Source: an uncultured Mycoplasma sp. (GTDB lineage Bacteria; Bacillota_I; Bacilli_A; RF39; UBA660). From it: 6,857 nt of DNA. Below the pieces are notes generated by a model that saw nothing but the letters and a program-made list of their open reading frames with translations, made no database searches and was not told the DNA's origin. Of the stretch, positions 1 to 6,212 are shown piece after piece. Position 1 is the stretch's first letter. Every line of letters begins with the position of its first letter. The translations under genes were made by a program, and so were the position numbers. The DNA lies in contig CANOGG010000066.1 of NCBI GenBank assembly GCA_947565485.1, positions 1-6,857 of the forward strand, read 5' to 3'.

Positions 1-38
1 TGTATATATTTTATCACCCGTTTTCTAGTACACAGCAT

Positions 39-896
39 TTACTTTTCTAAATTATAAAACTTTTTTAACCTATCTACATTAATCGCATTATCTACAAAAA
101 AACTCCTATCTTTCACTTTCATAAATAGTTTCTCTAACAATTCCTCTTTAACTAAATCACCCCCATAATGTATCATCTTATGACAATTAGGACATAGACA
201 AATAATATTATCTCGACAATCAATATTTATATCTCCAAACGATTTTTGAAAACTCATGGGCACTAAATGATGTCCTTCAACATACATCACCCCTTCATTA
301 TTCAAAAAACTAAAATGCTTATCATCGATTTCACACCTAAACCCACAGTTCCTTAAAACTTCGCACTTAAGCTTATAATCAGTCCTATATTTCGTATTAG
401 TTACAACTGTATCTAACTTTGGAACCCTCTCATCGCTCTCTTTTAAAATCTCTTCTGAATATGCAATACTTCTATTACTAACCTTGCTATTAATCACTTC
501 TTCAAAAGCTTTGACAGAAAAAATATCACTATCCCTAAAAATATTATCTATATAAACTGCCAATTCCTCACTTAACCAACGTTTCGCTTGCAATAATAAT
601 TTATTATCCACACTTTTAAGTTTACTTACACATAAATTTTCACTATTATTTATTTTAATTGGTAAAATAAAAATTGAATTACTCCCCATATTTACCACTT
701 GCCCCTGAACAAAAATTCTTCCTTCTCGGTTATCATTAAAAGAAAAAAAATAAATATAAACAATATCACCTATTGCTACATCTCTACTATCTTTACTTCC
801 AAAAGAATATTCTAAACACCCATTAGAATCCATTTCTCTTTTTATATCATCATAATTATAAAGTGTAAAATCATGTGTAACTAAATATCTTTTCAT
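39..896 (-). CDS. HNH endonuclease with possible N-terminal PUA/EVE-like domain (McrA-like restriction)
   Basis: A 285-residue protein. The C-terminal half (about 175-245) is an HNH (beta-beta-alpha metal) nuclease. It has CEID with His194 as the first zinc-ligand group, EGHH at 208-210 carrying the catalytic His, Asn230 in CRDN, then CPNCH at 235-239 and His243. These residues match HNH restriction enzymes of the McrA type, so the nuclease should be active. The N-terminal 75 residues form a beta-rich stretch (GDIVYIYFF, then GRIFVQGQVV) that resembles PUA/EVE-type modified-base readers. That resemblance is an impression from memory, not a search. A DNA-cleaving, possibly 5-methylcytosine-dependent defence role is inferred. 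Start: ATG at 896 behind a weak AGAAAGAAG purine tract. It lies 21 nt after the PF06541 gene with no promoter between, so it is probably co-transcribed. No partner methylase is visible. A solitary or homing HNH enzyme is the alternative. Confidence 0.8.
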   Translation of the reverse strand: MKRYLVTHDFTLYNYDDIKREMDSNGCLEYSFGSKDSRDVAIGDIVYIYFFSFNDNREGRIFVQGQVVNMGSNSIFILPIKINNSENLCVSKLKSVDNKLLLQAKRWLSEELAVYIDNIFRDSDIFSVKAFEEVINSKVSNRSIAYSEEILKESDERVPKLDTVVTNTKYRTDYKLKCEVLRNCGFRCEIDDKHFSFLNNEGVMYVEGHHLVPMSFQKSFGDINIDCRDNIICLCPNCHKMIHYGGDLVKEELLEKLFMKVKDRSFFVDNAINVDRLKKFYNLEK

Positions 897-917
897 ATCT
901 TAATATCTTCTTTCTCA

Positions 918-1613
918 TCATTTCATTTTCTTCATATCATTTTCAATTCTTTTCTTAAGCTCCATCAAACGCTCTCTCCCACTCTTCATTGTTGGAAACG
1001 CATTAACAAGCCTCTTCTTTAACATTCCCCTCTTAACAAACACTTCTCTAACTTTCCTTGTAATCTCCTCTGTCGCATCCGCCTCGGCATTCGTAATCGT
1101 ACTTCTAAAATTAAAGATAATCTTAAACGACAAAATATTATCAACAATAAAAGTAATAAGGAGCACTATAACTATCACTAACATAATTGTCTCATTAACA
1201 CTACTAAGCATCCGCACAATAAAAGGATTAATGACACATACTACCAAACATCCCAAAAACCCAAAAGGCACCATCGTCTCCAAACAAATTCTTCCATTCA
1301 AATTAAATCTTTTATCTGAATAATCCCACCATCTCGTCTTAAAAATCTTCTCCATAAAATAACTCGTCAAATACTCCAAAATCGAACAAATCACAATTGC
1401 CATGACAAAAAGCACCACTAAATTACTCTTATATCTATCAAGCATATACGTAAGAATTAAACATCCCCATCCATAAATCGGACATATCGGCCCAATCAAA
1501 AATCCTCTATTAACAAACCTGTGTTTAATAACCAGCTGACCTATAACTTCCATTAACCAACCTAAAAACGCATAAATAATAAATAACATAAATGAAAGAA
1601 GAAATATTTTCAT
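918..1613 (-). CDS. Putative ABC-transporter type IV / CmpB-like membrane protein (PF06541-type)
   Basis: A 231-residue integral membrane protein. Hydrophobic segments lie at about 3-20, 38-57, 65-83, 113-133 and 142-166, followed by a long, basic, probably cytosolic tail (170-231). Recognisable family signatures are YAFLGWLMEV (14-23), RGFLIGPICPIYGWG (36-50), an acidic LEYLTSYFMEK segment (79-89), TRWWDYS (93-99) and NGRICLE (106-112). These match PF06541, a family often labelled putative ABC transporter permease although its transport role is not established. No ATPase gene is adjacent, so a transporter function should not be assumed. The ATG at 1613 has a strong GGAGG (1620-1624) six bases upstream, which fixes the start. 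The gene has its own promoter at 1671-1699 and reads on into the HNH gene. Confidence 0.8.
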   Translation of the reverse strand: MKIFLLSFMLFIIYAFLGWLMEVIGQLVIKHRFVNRGFLIGPICPIYGWGCLILTYMLDRYKSNLVVLFVMAIVICSILEYLTSYFMEKIFKTRWWDYSDKRFNLNGRICLETMVPFGFLGCLVVCVINPFIVRMLSSVNETIMLVIVIVLLITFIVDNILSFKIIFNFRSTITNAEADATEEITRKVREVFVKRGMLKKRLVNAFPTMKSGRERLMELKKRIENDMKKMK

Positions 1614-1616
1614 TAA

Positions 1617-1624
1617 CTACCTCC
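1617..1624 (-). promoter_or_regulatory. Ribosome binding site of the PF06541-type gene
   Basis: On the minus strand GGAGGTAG precedes the ATG at 1613, with the GGAGG core six bases away. It is a near-perfect match to the 16S rRNA tail and supports this start over downstream Met codons. Confidence 0.8.
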
Positions 1625-1670
1625 AAAAACTTTTCACCAAAACCTACCCTAATTATCTTTATTCAACTTA

Positions 1671-1699
1671 AGTATAACATAACTAATACCTCCTGTCAA
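1671..1699 (-). promoter_or_regulatory. Sigma-A-type promoter for the PF06541-HNH unit
   Basis: On the minus strand the -35 box TTGACA (1699-1694, exact consensus) and the -10 box TATACT (1676-1671, 5 of 6) are separated by exactly 17 bp. Transcription would start near 1664 and leave a leader of about 50 nt. It lies just downstream of the exchanger's terminator, so this unit is transcriptionally independent of the rpmH operon. No operator or riboswitch-like structure is apparent in the short leader. Confidence 0.8.
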
Positions 1700-1711
1700 A
1701 AAAGAAAGCAT

Positions 1712-1745
1712 AAAAAAAGCATAATAATCAACCTGACTACTACAC
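1712..1745 (-). terminator. Rho-independent terminator of the exchanger gene
   Basis: On the minus strand two 12-nt arms (1745-1734 and 1730-1719) pair without a mismatch, using four G-U wobbles, around a 3-nt loop (1733-1731). Seven consecutive U follow (1718-1712). It begins 8 nt after the stop codon of the exchanger gene, and the next promoter's -35 starts 13 nt beyond. The wobbles mean the complementary strand pairs poorly, so termination should act only on leftward transcripts. Confidence 0.8.
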
Positions 1746-1753
1746 TAAATTTT

Positions 1754-2719
1754 TTAACTCTGAATATTAAAAAGTACGATCATATACCCCACATACAACA
1801 CCAAATAAACCAAACCATTCTTCCGACTCATCTCATTCTTCGGTGGTATAAAAGGAAACAAAGCCAAAACTCCAACTGCGACTAACAAAATAATCATTTC
1901 TATATTATACATCACATTATATTGAATCGGTTTTATAGCCGCTGATACTCCTACTATCAAAAGCATATTAAATATATTAGACCCAATAATATTCCCAATT
2001 GCAATATCACTATTACCTTTAAACGCCGCTGTCACACTAGTAACGAGCTCTGGTAAACTAGTTCCAATCGCCAGTATCGTTAAACTTATAACCGCCTCGC
2101 TAATCTTAAACTCTCGTGCAATAAAAACCGCTCCATCTACCACAAAATCTCCCCCAAATTTTAAAGCAACTATTCCTCCAATAATAGAAATAATACTCCA
2201 AACCATCTCGCCATTAAAAAGCTTATCTCTCTCTCTTTTCTCTCTCGCCAAACTTAAAGCTTCACCACTACTAAGTCCCATAAAAATAGTATACCCAATA
2301 AAAATTCCAAAAAGTACAATCAAAATTATCGCATCAACTAATGAAACACCTCCACCAACACTACATAATACCCAAAATATTATCGTAAGTACTAAACACA
2401 TTGGTATCTCAATTAATCTCGTCTCTCTCTGAAAAATAACGGGCTTAATTACTGCTGATAACCCTAGTATCAAAAGTAAATTACAAATATTACTCCCAAT
2501 AACATTCCCAATTGCCATATCTGAGTATCCATTAATCGCTGAAGTAATACTAACAAATAACTCTGGCATCGATGTTCCAATCGACACAATCGTAAGTCCA
2601 ATAATAATCTCCGGAATATGAAATTTCTTAGCCACTTTACTAGAACCATCAACCAAAAAATCAGCGCCCTTAATCAGCAACACAAACCCCACTATAATAA
2701 GAAGTACTTTTACTACCAT
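1754..2719 (-). CDS. CaxA/YrbG-type Na+(or H+)/Ca2+ exchanger
   Basis: A 321-residue inner-membrane antiporter of the Ca2+/cation antiporter superfamily, predicted to expel Ca2+ in exchange for Na+ or H+. Two internally homologous, oppositely oriented alpha-repeats are clear. The first (about 36-90) has GTSMPE at 48-53, GN at 71-72 and GSN at 75-77. The second (about 207-260) has GTSLPE at 219-224, GN at 242-243 and GSN at 246-248. The paired Glu53/Glu224 and the Thr-Ser residues are the ion-binding set known in NCX_Mj. About ten hydrophobic helices are present, with a charged cytosolic loop at 155-170 (rich in Arg, Lys, Glu) between the halves. The length is typical (310-330). Start: ATG at 2719 after GGAGTGGG (2731-2724). 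It follows jag by 57 nt with only a weak hairpin between, so partial read-through from the rpmH operon is likely. Ion specificity cannot be read from sequence. Confidence 0.93.
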   Translation of the reverse strand: MVVKVLLIIVGFVLLIKGADFLVDGSSKVAKKFHIPEIIIGLTIVSIGTSMPELFVSITSAINGYSDMAIGNVIGSNICNLLLILGLSAVIKPVIFQRETRLIEIPMCLVLTIIFWVLCSVGGGVSLVDAIILIVLFGIFIGYTIFMGLSSGEALSLAREKRERDKLFNGEMVWSIISIIGGIVALKFGGDFVVDGAVFIAREFKISEAVISLTILAIGTSLPELVTSVTAAFKGNSDIAIGNIIGSNIFNMLLIVGVSAAIKPIQYNVMYNIEMIILLVAVGVLALFPFIPPKNEMSRKNGLVYLVLYVGYMIVLFNIQS

Positions 2720-2763
2720 TTATCCCACTCCATTCTCTCTAAATTTTTTTAACTAATCAATAT

Positions 2764-2785
2764 AAAAAGGAGTTTTTTAATCTCC
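2764..2785 (-). terminator. Weak terminator-like hairpin after jag
   Basis: On the minus strand GGAG (2785-2782) pairs with CTCC (2772-2769) across a 9-nt A-rich loop, followed by UUUUU (2768-2764). The stem is only 4 bp and the upstream arm lies in the last codons of jag. It may cause partial termination before the exchanger gene. It is too weak to call with confidence. Confidence 0.35.
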
Positions 2786-3388
2786 AATATATTTAATTAC
2801 CACTCTTCTATCAGGCTCTTCGCCCACACTCTCCGTTTTCACATTCTTAAAATCTGTCAAACAATTATGGACAACTCTTCGCTCATATGAATTCATACTA
2901 TCCATTATAGCATCACTCTTCGTCTTTATTACTTCTCGTGCCAAACTCTTTGCCATTCTCTCTATCCTTGCCAGCTGTCTTTCTTTATAATCTTCTACAT
3001 CCAAAACAATTCTTGGTCCATTATAAGTTATATTTTTGACATACTGTCTCACAACCATAGTAAGAGCCTCTAAATTTTGTCCATTTCTTCCAATTATAAT
3101 CGGATTATCGGAAGAATACATCTTAATTGTTGTTGTATTATCTTTCGTACTAACTTCAAAACTCACCTCAATACCCATACCATTTAAGATATTCTTCAAA
3201 AACTCTTGCACATCATCTAATATGTCAATCTTTAAAAAAGCACTACATTCATAAACAGTCCCTTTAAACAAACCACCCTTTATCTCTTTAAAATCATAAA
3301 TTACTTCTCTTTCATTCGCATTTAATTTTTTCAACACTAAATTAAGAGCTTCATCCCTCGTCTTTGCGACTTCTTTTACTACATTCAT
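2777..3388 (-). CDS. jag: RNA-binding protein KhpB (Jag/EloR)
   Basis: A 203-residue cytosolic RNA-binding protein with the three-domain Jag layout. The Jag-N domain (about 1-52) contains the KGGLFKG turn. A type II KH domain (about 55-130) has the GxxG loop GRNG at 100-103 inside IIIGRNGQNLEAL. A C-terminal R3H domain (about 135-202) has the signature SYERRVVH (167-174) with Arg171 and His174. In other Bacillota KhpB pairs with KhpA and influences cell elongation and division; that role is family knowledge. Length is normal, with a short Jag-N to KH linker. The ATG at 3388 is fixed by AGGAGGT (3402-3396), which overlaps the yidC stop codon, so translation is probably coupled to yidC. It is the last gene of the rpmH-rnpA-yidC-jag block. 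Confidence 0.95.
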   Translation of the reverse strand: MNVVKEVAKTRDEALNLVLKKLNANEREVIYDFKEIKGGLFKGTVYECSAFLKIDILDDVQEFLKNILNGMGIEVSFEVSTKDNTTTIKMYSSDNPIIIGRNGQNLEALTMVVRQYVKNITYNGPRIVLDVEDYKERQLARIERMAKSLAREVIKTKSDAIMDSMNSYERRVVHNCLTDFKNVKTESVGEEPDRRVVIKYIGD

Positions 3389-3393
3389 GAGTC

Positions 3394-4398
3394 CTACCTC
3401 CTCTTACGCTTTGCCTCTTTTTTTGGCTTAATAATAATATTCTTCTTACTCTCTTTTTCATCCAACTTTTTAAACACAAAATTCTGTAAAACTACAAAAC
3501 CATTCGTCGCTATCCAATAAAGTGCAATAGCTGTTGATAAATAAAGAGAAGCTACAGAAATCATAACAATCATAATCTTAAACATAAACTGCATTTGACT
3601 CTCCATCTCCGCATTTCCAGTCGAAGCTGACATCGAATTTTTAAACGATAAATACGTCGTCAAAATTATAAGTCCAATTATAATTATATAGAGCCATTCA
3701 TGATATTCAAATAATCCCATAATCGGTGTCCGTCCCAAGACTAATCCCAAGAACTTATCTTCAAATATCGCTGGTGTTCTATTAATTGCCTGCAAAAATG
3801 CAAAGAATAGTGGAAGTTGAATAAGTGCAATCAAACAACTACCAAAAGGACTAATATTATATTTCTTATAGATCATCATCATCTCTTGTGACTTGGCAAT
3901 CATCGCCTCATTATCTGTCTTATTAGCATATTTCTTCTCAATTCGCGCTAACTCTGGCTGGGCTTTCTTCATATTATCTGACTGTTTCATTGTCTTCCTA
4001 GAAAAAGGCATCAAAATAAGTCTAATAATAAGCCCGAGTAAAATAACCGCAAGGCCAAAACCACCACATCCCTCAAGCAAATAACCTAACTTCAAAATAA
4101 GAAAAACTAGTGGCTTAACAAATATTCCTTCCCATATTCCTTTCGACTTATTACTACTAAGCTTAAACTCTGAACACTTCGGCAGCTTATCATACTTTAT
4201 CTTAGTCTCGTTCTTATACTTCGTATATAACTCATCTAATTCTTTATCTTCCGGCTTACACAAAATATCTTTTTGCAACACTTGACCTGTCGACTCATTC
4301 ACAACCTGCTTCTTACCATCCATAATATAGTTACTATTACCACATCCTGTTATACAAAGAAGCATTACTACTATAATTCCAACTTTAATTTTTTTCAT
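3394..4398 (-). CDS. yidC: Membrane protein insertase YidC/SpoIIIJ (lipoprotein form)
   Basis: A 334-residue insertase that places membrane proteins into the cytoplasmic membrane, alone or with SecYEG. The N-terminus is a lipoprotein signal ending in the lipobox ITGC with the lipidated Cys19. The 60M (YidC/Oxa1) core spans about 92-310. It has TM1 (112-132, with the conserved groove Arg126 in LIIRLILMPF), the cytosolic helical hairpin (134-180), then TM segments at about 184-204, 235-252, 274-292 and 293-306. The tail (318-334) is strongly basic (KPKKEAKRKRR), as in ribosome-binding YidC forms. Unusually, about 70 residues lie between the lipobox and the amphipathic helix before TM1, including Cys47 and Cys75, which makes it longer than B. 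subtilis SpoIIIJ (about 260). It starts at ATG 4398, 4 nt after rnpA, with AAGGAT as RBS. Confidence 0.96.
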   Translation of the reverse strand: MKKIKVGIIVVMLLCITGCGNSNYIMDGKKQVVNESTGQVLQKDILCKPEDKELDELYTKYKNETKIKYDKLPKCSEFKLSSNKSKGIWEGIFVKPLVFLILKLGYLLEGCGGFGLAVILLGLIIRLILMPFSRKTMKQSDNMKKAQPELARIEKKYANKTDNEAMIAKSQEMMMIYKKYNISPFGSCLIALIQLPLFFAFLQAINRTPAIFEDKFLGLVLGRTPIMGLFEYHEWLYIIIIGLIILTTYLSFKNSMSASTGNAEMESQMQFMFKIMIVMISVASLYLSTAIALYWIATNGFVVLQNFVFKKLDEKESKKNIIIKPKKEAKRKRR

Positions 4399-4402
4399 AT
4401 AT

Positions 4403-4729
4403 CTATCCTTTCTTCATTAATAAACTAACCAAAGACTCTTCCATATTTTTAAAAGATAACTCTTTTATCCCTCGCCGTACCATTATAATATAACTTTTAC
4501 GTTTCCAAAACAAATCTTTATGAGCATCTATAATAGTTCTAAGCTGTCGTTTAATTTTGTTTCTCTCCACCGCATTCCCACAATGTTTACTAACTGCGAG
4601 ACCAAACTTTGGAAAATCCTGATTATCATCTTTATAATATATATTATAATATTTATTTTTCCAAAACTTTCCATTATTAATCATATCATTAAAATCATCA
4701 TTTTTCTTAACAATTTCATATTTTTTCAA
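4403..4729 (-). CDS. rnpA: Ribonuclease P protein component
   Basis: A 108-residue basic protein that binds the RNase P RNA and the 5' leader of precursor tRNAs. The diagnostic RNR motif is intact: ERNKIKRQLR (55-64), with Arg56, Asn57, Lys60, Arg61 and Arg64. The preceding FGLAVSK strand (42-48) and the C-terminal SYIIMVRRGI strand (79-88) fit the family fold. Length is normal to slightly short. The start is a TTG codon at 4729: an in-frame TAA lies two codons upstream (4735-4733), the nearby ATG is out of frame, and the next in-frame Met is residue 16, inside the fold. GGAAGTGAT upstream is a modest RBS. A weak start fits low demand for this protein. It sits in the conserved order after rpmH and 4 nt before yidC. 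Confidence 0.95.
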   Translation of the reverse strand: MKKYEIVKKNDDFNDMINNGKFWKNKYYNIYYKDDNQDFPKFGLAVSKHCGNAVERNKIKRQLRTIIDAHKDLFWKRKSYIIMVRRGIKELSFKNMEESLVSLLMKKG

Positions 4730-4757
4730 AATTTAATCACTTCCAATAAGTCATCCT

Positions 4758-4785
4758 AAAAAAAACACCACTTAAAAACAGTGGC
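4758..4785 (-). terminator. Attenuator-like terminator between rpmH and rnpA
   Basis: On the minus strand CCACT (4784-4780) pairs with AGTGG (4772-4768), extended by a G-U pair (4785/4767), around a 7-nt loop. After one G (4766) eight U follow (4765-4758). The first base of the hairpin is the last base of the rpmH stop codon. The short 5-6 bp stem suggests partial termination, giving much rpmH message and less rnpA-yidC-jag message. Confidence 0.65.
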
Positions 4786-4907
4786 TACTTACATAATACT
4801 TTACGACCTTTTTTACGTCTATTTTTTAATATGTTAGTCTCTTTACGAGCAAAAAATCCATGTTTTTTAGCTTTTTTACGATTATTAGGTTGATATGTTC
4901 TCTTCAT
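4785..4907 (-). CDS. rpmH: 50S ribosomal protein L34 (short form)
   Basis: A 40-codon gene. It begins with the near-invariant L34 opening [18 protein letters not shown], continues with FARKET, and ends with the conserved [10 protein letters not shown]34 is a small, basic protein buried among 23S rRNA helices in the large subunit. Length is four residues below the usual 44, with the gap between FARKET and LKNRR, where other L34 proteins carry a GRKVL-like stretch. The reading frame is clean and the ends are conserved, so this looks like a genuine short form and not a sequencing error. A perfect AAGGAGGT lies nine bases before the ATG, and a consensus promoter precedes it. It heads the rnpA-yidC-jag operon. 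It is too short to be picked up by a typical length-limited ORF scan. Confidence 0.95.
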   Translation of the reverse strand: MKRTYQPNNRKKAKKHGFFARKETNILKNRRKKGRKVLCK

Positions 4908-4916
4908 GTCACTTGC

Positions 4917-4924
4917 ACCTCCTT
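4917..4924 (-). promoter_or_regulatory. Ribosome binding site of rpmH
   Basis: AAGGAGGT on the minus strand, eight bases of full complementarity to the 16S rRNA 3' end, nine bases before the rpmH ATG. It is the strongest Shine-Dalgarno in the window, as expected for a ribosomal protein gene. Confidence 0.9.
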
Positions 4925-4942
4925 AAAAATTCAAGTGGTTTA

Positions 4943-4971
4943 ATTATAATATCATATTGCCATGAAGTCAA
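4943..4971 (-). promoter_or_regulatory. Sigma-A-type promoter of the rpmH-rnpA-yidC-jag operon
   Basis: On the minus strand the -35 box TTGACT (4971-4966, 5 of 6) and the -10 box TATAAT (4948-4943, exact) are separated by exactly 17 bp. Transcription would begin near 4936, giving a leader of about 29 nt with the AAGGAGGT site inside. The candidate IS end at 5032 lies about 60 bp upstream of the -35, so the promoter core is undamaged by the element. Confidence 0.88.
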
Positions 4972-5024
4972 GTTTTTTGCATCTAAAATCTGAAAATAAC
5001 GTTACAGTTCAGTCAGAACATTGA

Positions 5025-5053
5025 AAAATAAGTAAGGGGCACTTACTTTTTTT
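5025..5053 (-). terminator. Palindrome after the transposase: terminator and candidate IS66 end
   Basis: AGTAAG (5031-5036) and CTTACT (5042-5047) are perfect inverted arms around a GGGCA loop, flanked by A-rich sequence on one side and a T7 run (5047-5053) on the other. On the minus strand the hairpin is followed by UAUUUUUC, a moderate intrinsic terminator starting at the transposase stop codon. The GTAAG/CTTAC termini are also of the kind found at IS66-family ends, from family knowledge, so 5032 is my best guess for the element boundary. No matching copy occurs at the other side within the window. Confidence 0.5.
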
Positions 5054-6084
5054 CATACTAAAATAGGTTTATTATCAAAGGCAGAAATTAAGGCTGATAG
5101 GACATTGATTTTATTTTTCTTATAAGTCAATATGCAACTTTTGATTACTGAATAATTTTCTGCTCCATCTACACTTCTAAATTTGCCTATCTTTTGCTTT
5201 ATTTTTACCCCTCTTTGAGAAGACTCTGCCGCATTATTTGTTGATGGAACTTGGAAATCTTTTAGAAAGTATAATATTTCATCTCTATCTCCACGAATTG
5301 TCTTATCCATTTTCTTATTATCATATTTCATTCGTGTCCATAGTTTTAATTCATCATCAAAAAGATAGTTATTTATGTCTTGCCGCAGTTCTACTTCCCA
5401 TTCATCAATTATTGCATCATATTCATTTATCAATGAATGATACTCTTCTAAAGAAAATGACATAATTTTTTTATTTAGAAGTTCATTTCTTCTGTTGTTA
5501 CATTTCGATAAAAATTCAGACATTTTCTTTGGTGCTTTATGAGTTATAAAATCATAAATACCTTTTAAATACCTTTGTATATGAGATAAACATTGGGAAA
5601 GAAAACAACCATATTTATTATACAGTTCCGTTCCATCTTTTACTATTACTCCTTTAAATTTTGGTAAAAAACCAATTTCATCTATTGCATCTTGGCTTTT
5701 ATGTTCACTTGTCCATAATCTTGTATATTTGTTATTGCAAGCACATAAAATATTGTATCCATCTCCATCAATTTTAATTTGTGATTCATCGTGGTTTAAA
5801 TAATAAGAATCCAATAGTTTTTCTTCTATTTTATTAATCTGTGAAGTTAATTTTGTACTTATTTCATTATTCCAATTTATAAGAGTACCTTTAGAAATAG
5901 TAATTCCATCATTTGTTATATCACTTATAAATCTTGTTACTCCATCGGTAGAATTGTATAAATTATTCATTAAATCAATTGAAATGGCTTTAATAAAATT
6001 TCCATATTGTACTTTTTGATTATGATATATTGGAATATTATACTTCCCGTATTTATCTGGATAATACCTATATCTTTTTAACAC
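5053..6084 (-). CDS. IS66 transposase, C-terminal fragment with DDE domain
   Basis: A 343-residue fragment read from a GTG at 6084, although the frame is open back to 6252 with no credible RBS or ATG. The GTG is probably not a natural start. The IS66 DDE core is complete. Asp99 in NHDES is the first acid; IGFLPKFKGVIVKDG carries Asp150; CLSHIQRYLKG replaces the family's NAHHLRE-type segment; and STNNAAESSQRG carries Glu287, followed by KIGKFRSVDGAENY and the C-terminal helix KNKINVLSALISAF. In the family this domain cuts and joins the element ends. A clear cysteine-rich zf-IS66 motif is not seen in the upstream open part, so the zinc finger seems lost or strongly diverged. Ends at TGA 5055-5053, inside the terminal hairpin's T-run. 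Confidence 0.85.
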   Translation of the reverse strand: MLKRYRYYPDKYGKYNIPIYHNQKVQYGNFIKAISIDLMNNLYNSTDGVTRFISDITNDGITISKGTLINWNNEISTKLTSQINKIEEKLLDSYYLNHDESQIKIDGDGYNILCACNNKYTRLWTSEHKSQDAIDEIGFLPKFKGVIVKDGTELYNKYGCFLSQCLSHIQRYLKGIYDFITHKAPKKMSEFLSKCNNRRNELLNKKIMSFSLEEYHSLINEYDAIIDEWEVELRQDINNYLFDDELKLWTRMKYDNKKMDKTIRGDRDEILYFLKDFQVPSTNNAAESSQRGVKIKQKIGKFRSVDGAENYSVIKSCILTYKKNKINVLSALISAFDNKPILV

Positions 6085-6212
6085 TTTAGTTATTTTTATA
6101 TCTATAACGACTTTTTCAATATATCTTTTATTTTGATTTTTTTCATTTTTATTTATTTCAATTATTTCTTCTTCAATATCACCAGAAGTAATAAACTGTT
6201 CTAACTTATTGT

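Noticed and set aside
604..612. Second exact DnaA-box 9-mer TTATCCACA
   Set aside because: It is isolated inside the HNH coding sequence (codons for VDNK), far from the expected origin side, with no cluster. Probably chance, though exact matches should be rare at this base composition.
1655..1693. GGAGG followed by ATG and a five-codon leader-peptide-like frame
   Set aside because: The GGAGG sits in the spacer of the promoter, upstream of the predicted transcription start, so it would not be in the message.
1592..1885. Plus-strand 97-codon open frame
   Set aside because: It lies across the end of the exchanger gene, the terminator and the promoter on the opposite strand, has no RBS, and its translation is low-complexity without a domain.
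5053..5055. TGA read as Trp (mollicute code)
   Set aside because: TGG is used for Trp in the HNH and exchanger genes, and reading through this TGA gives no further family-like sequence.
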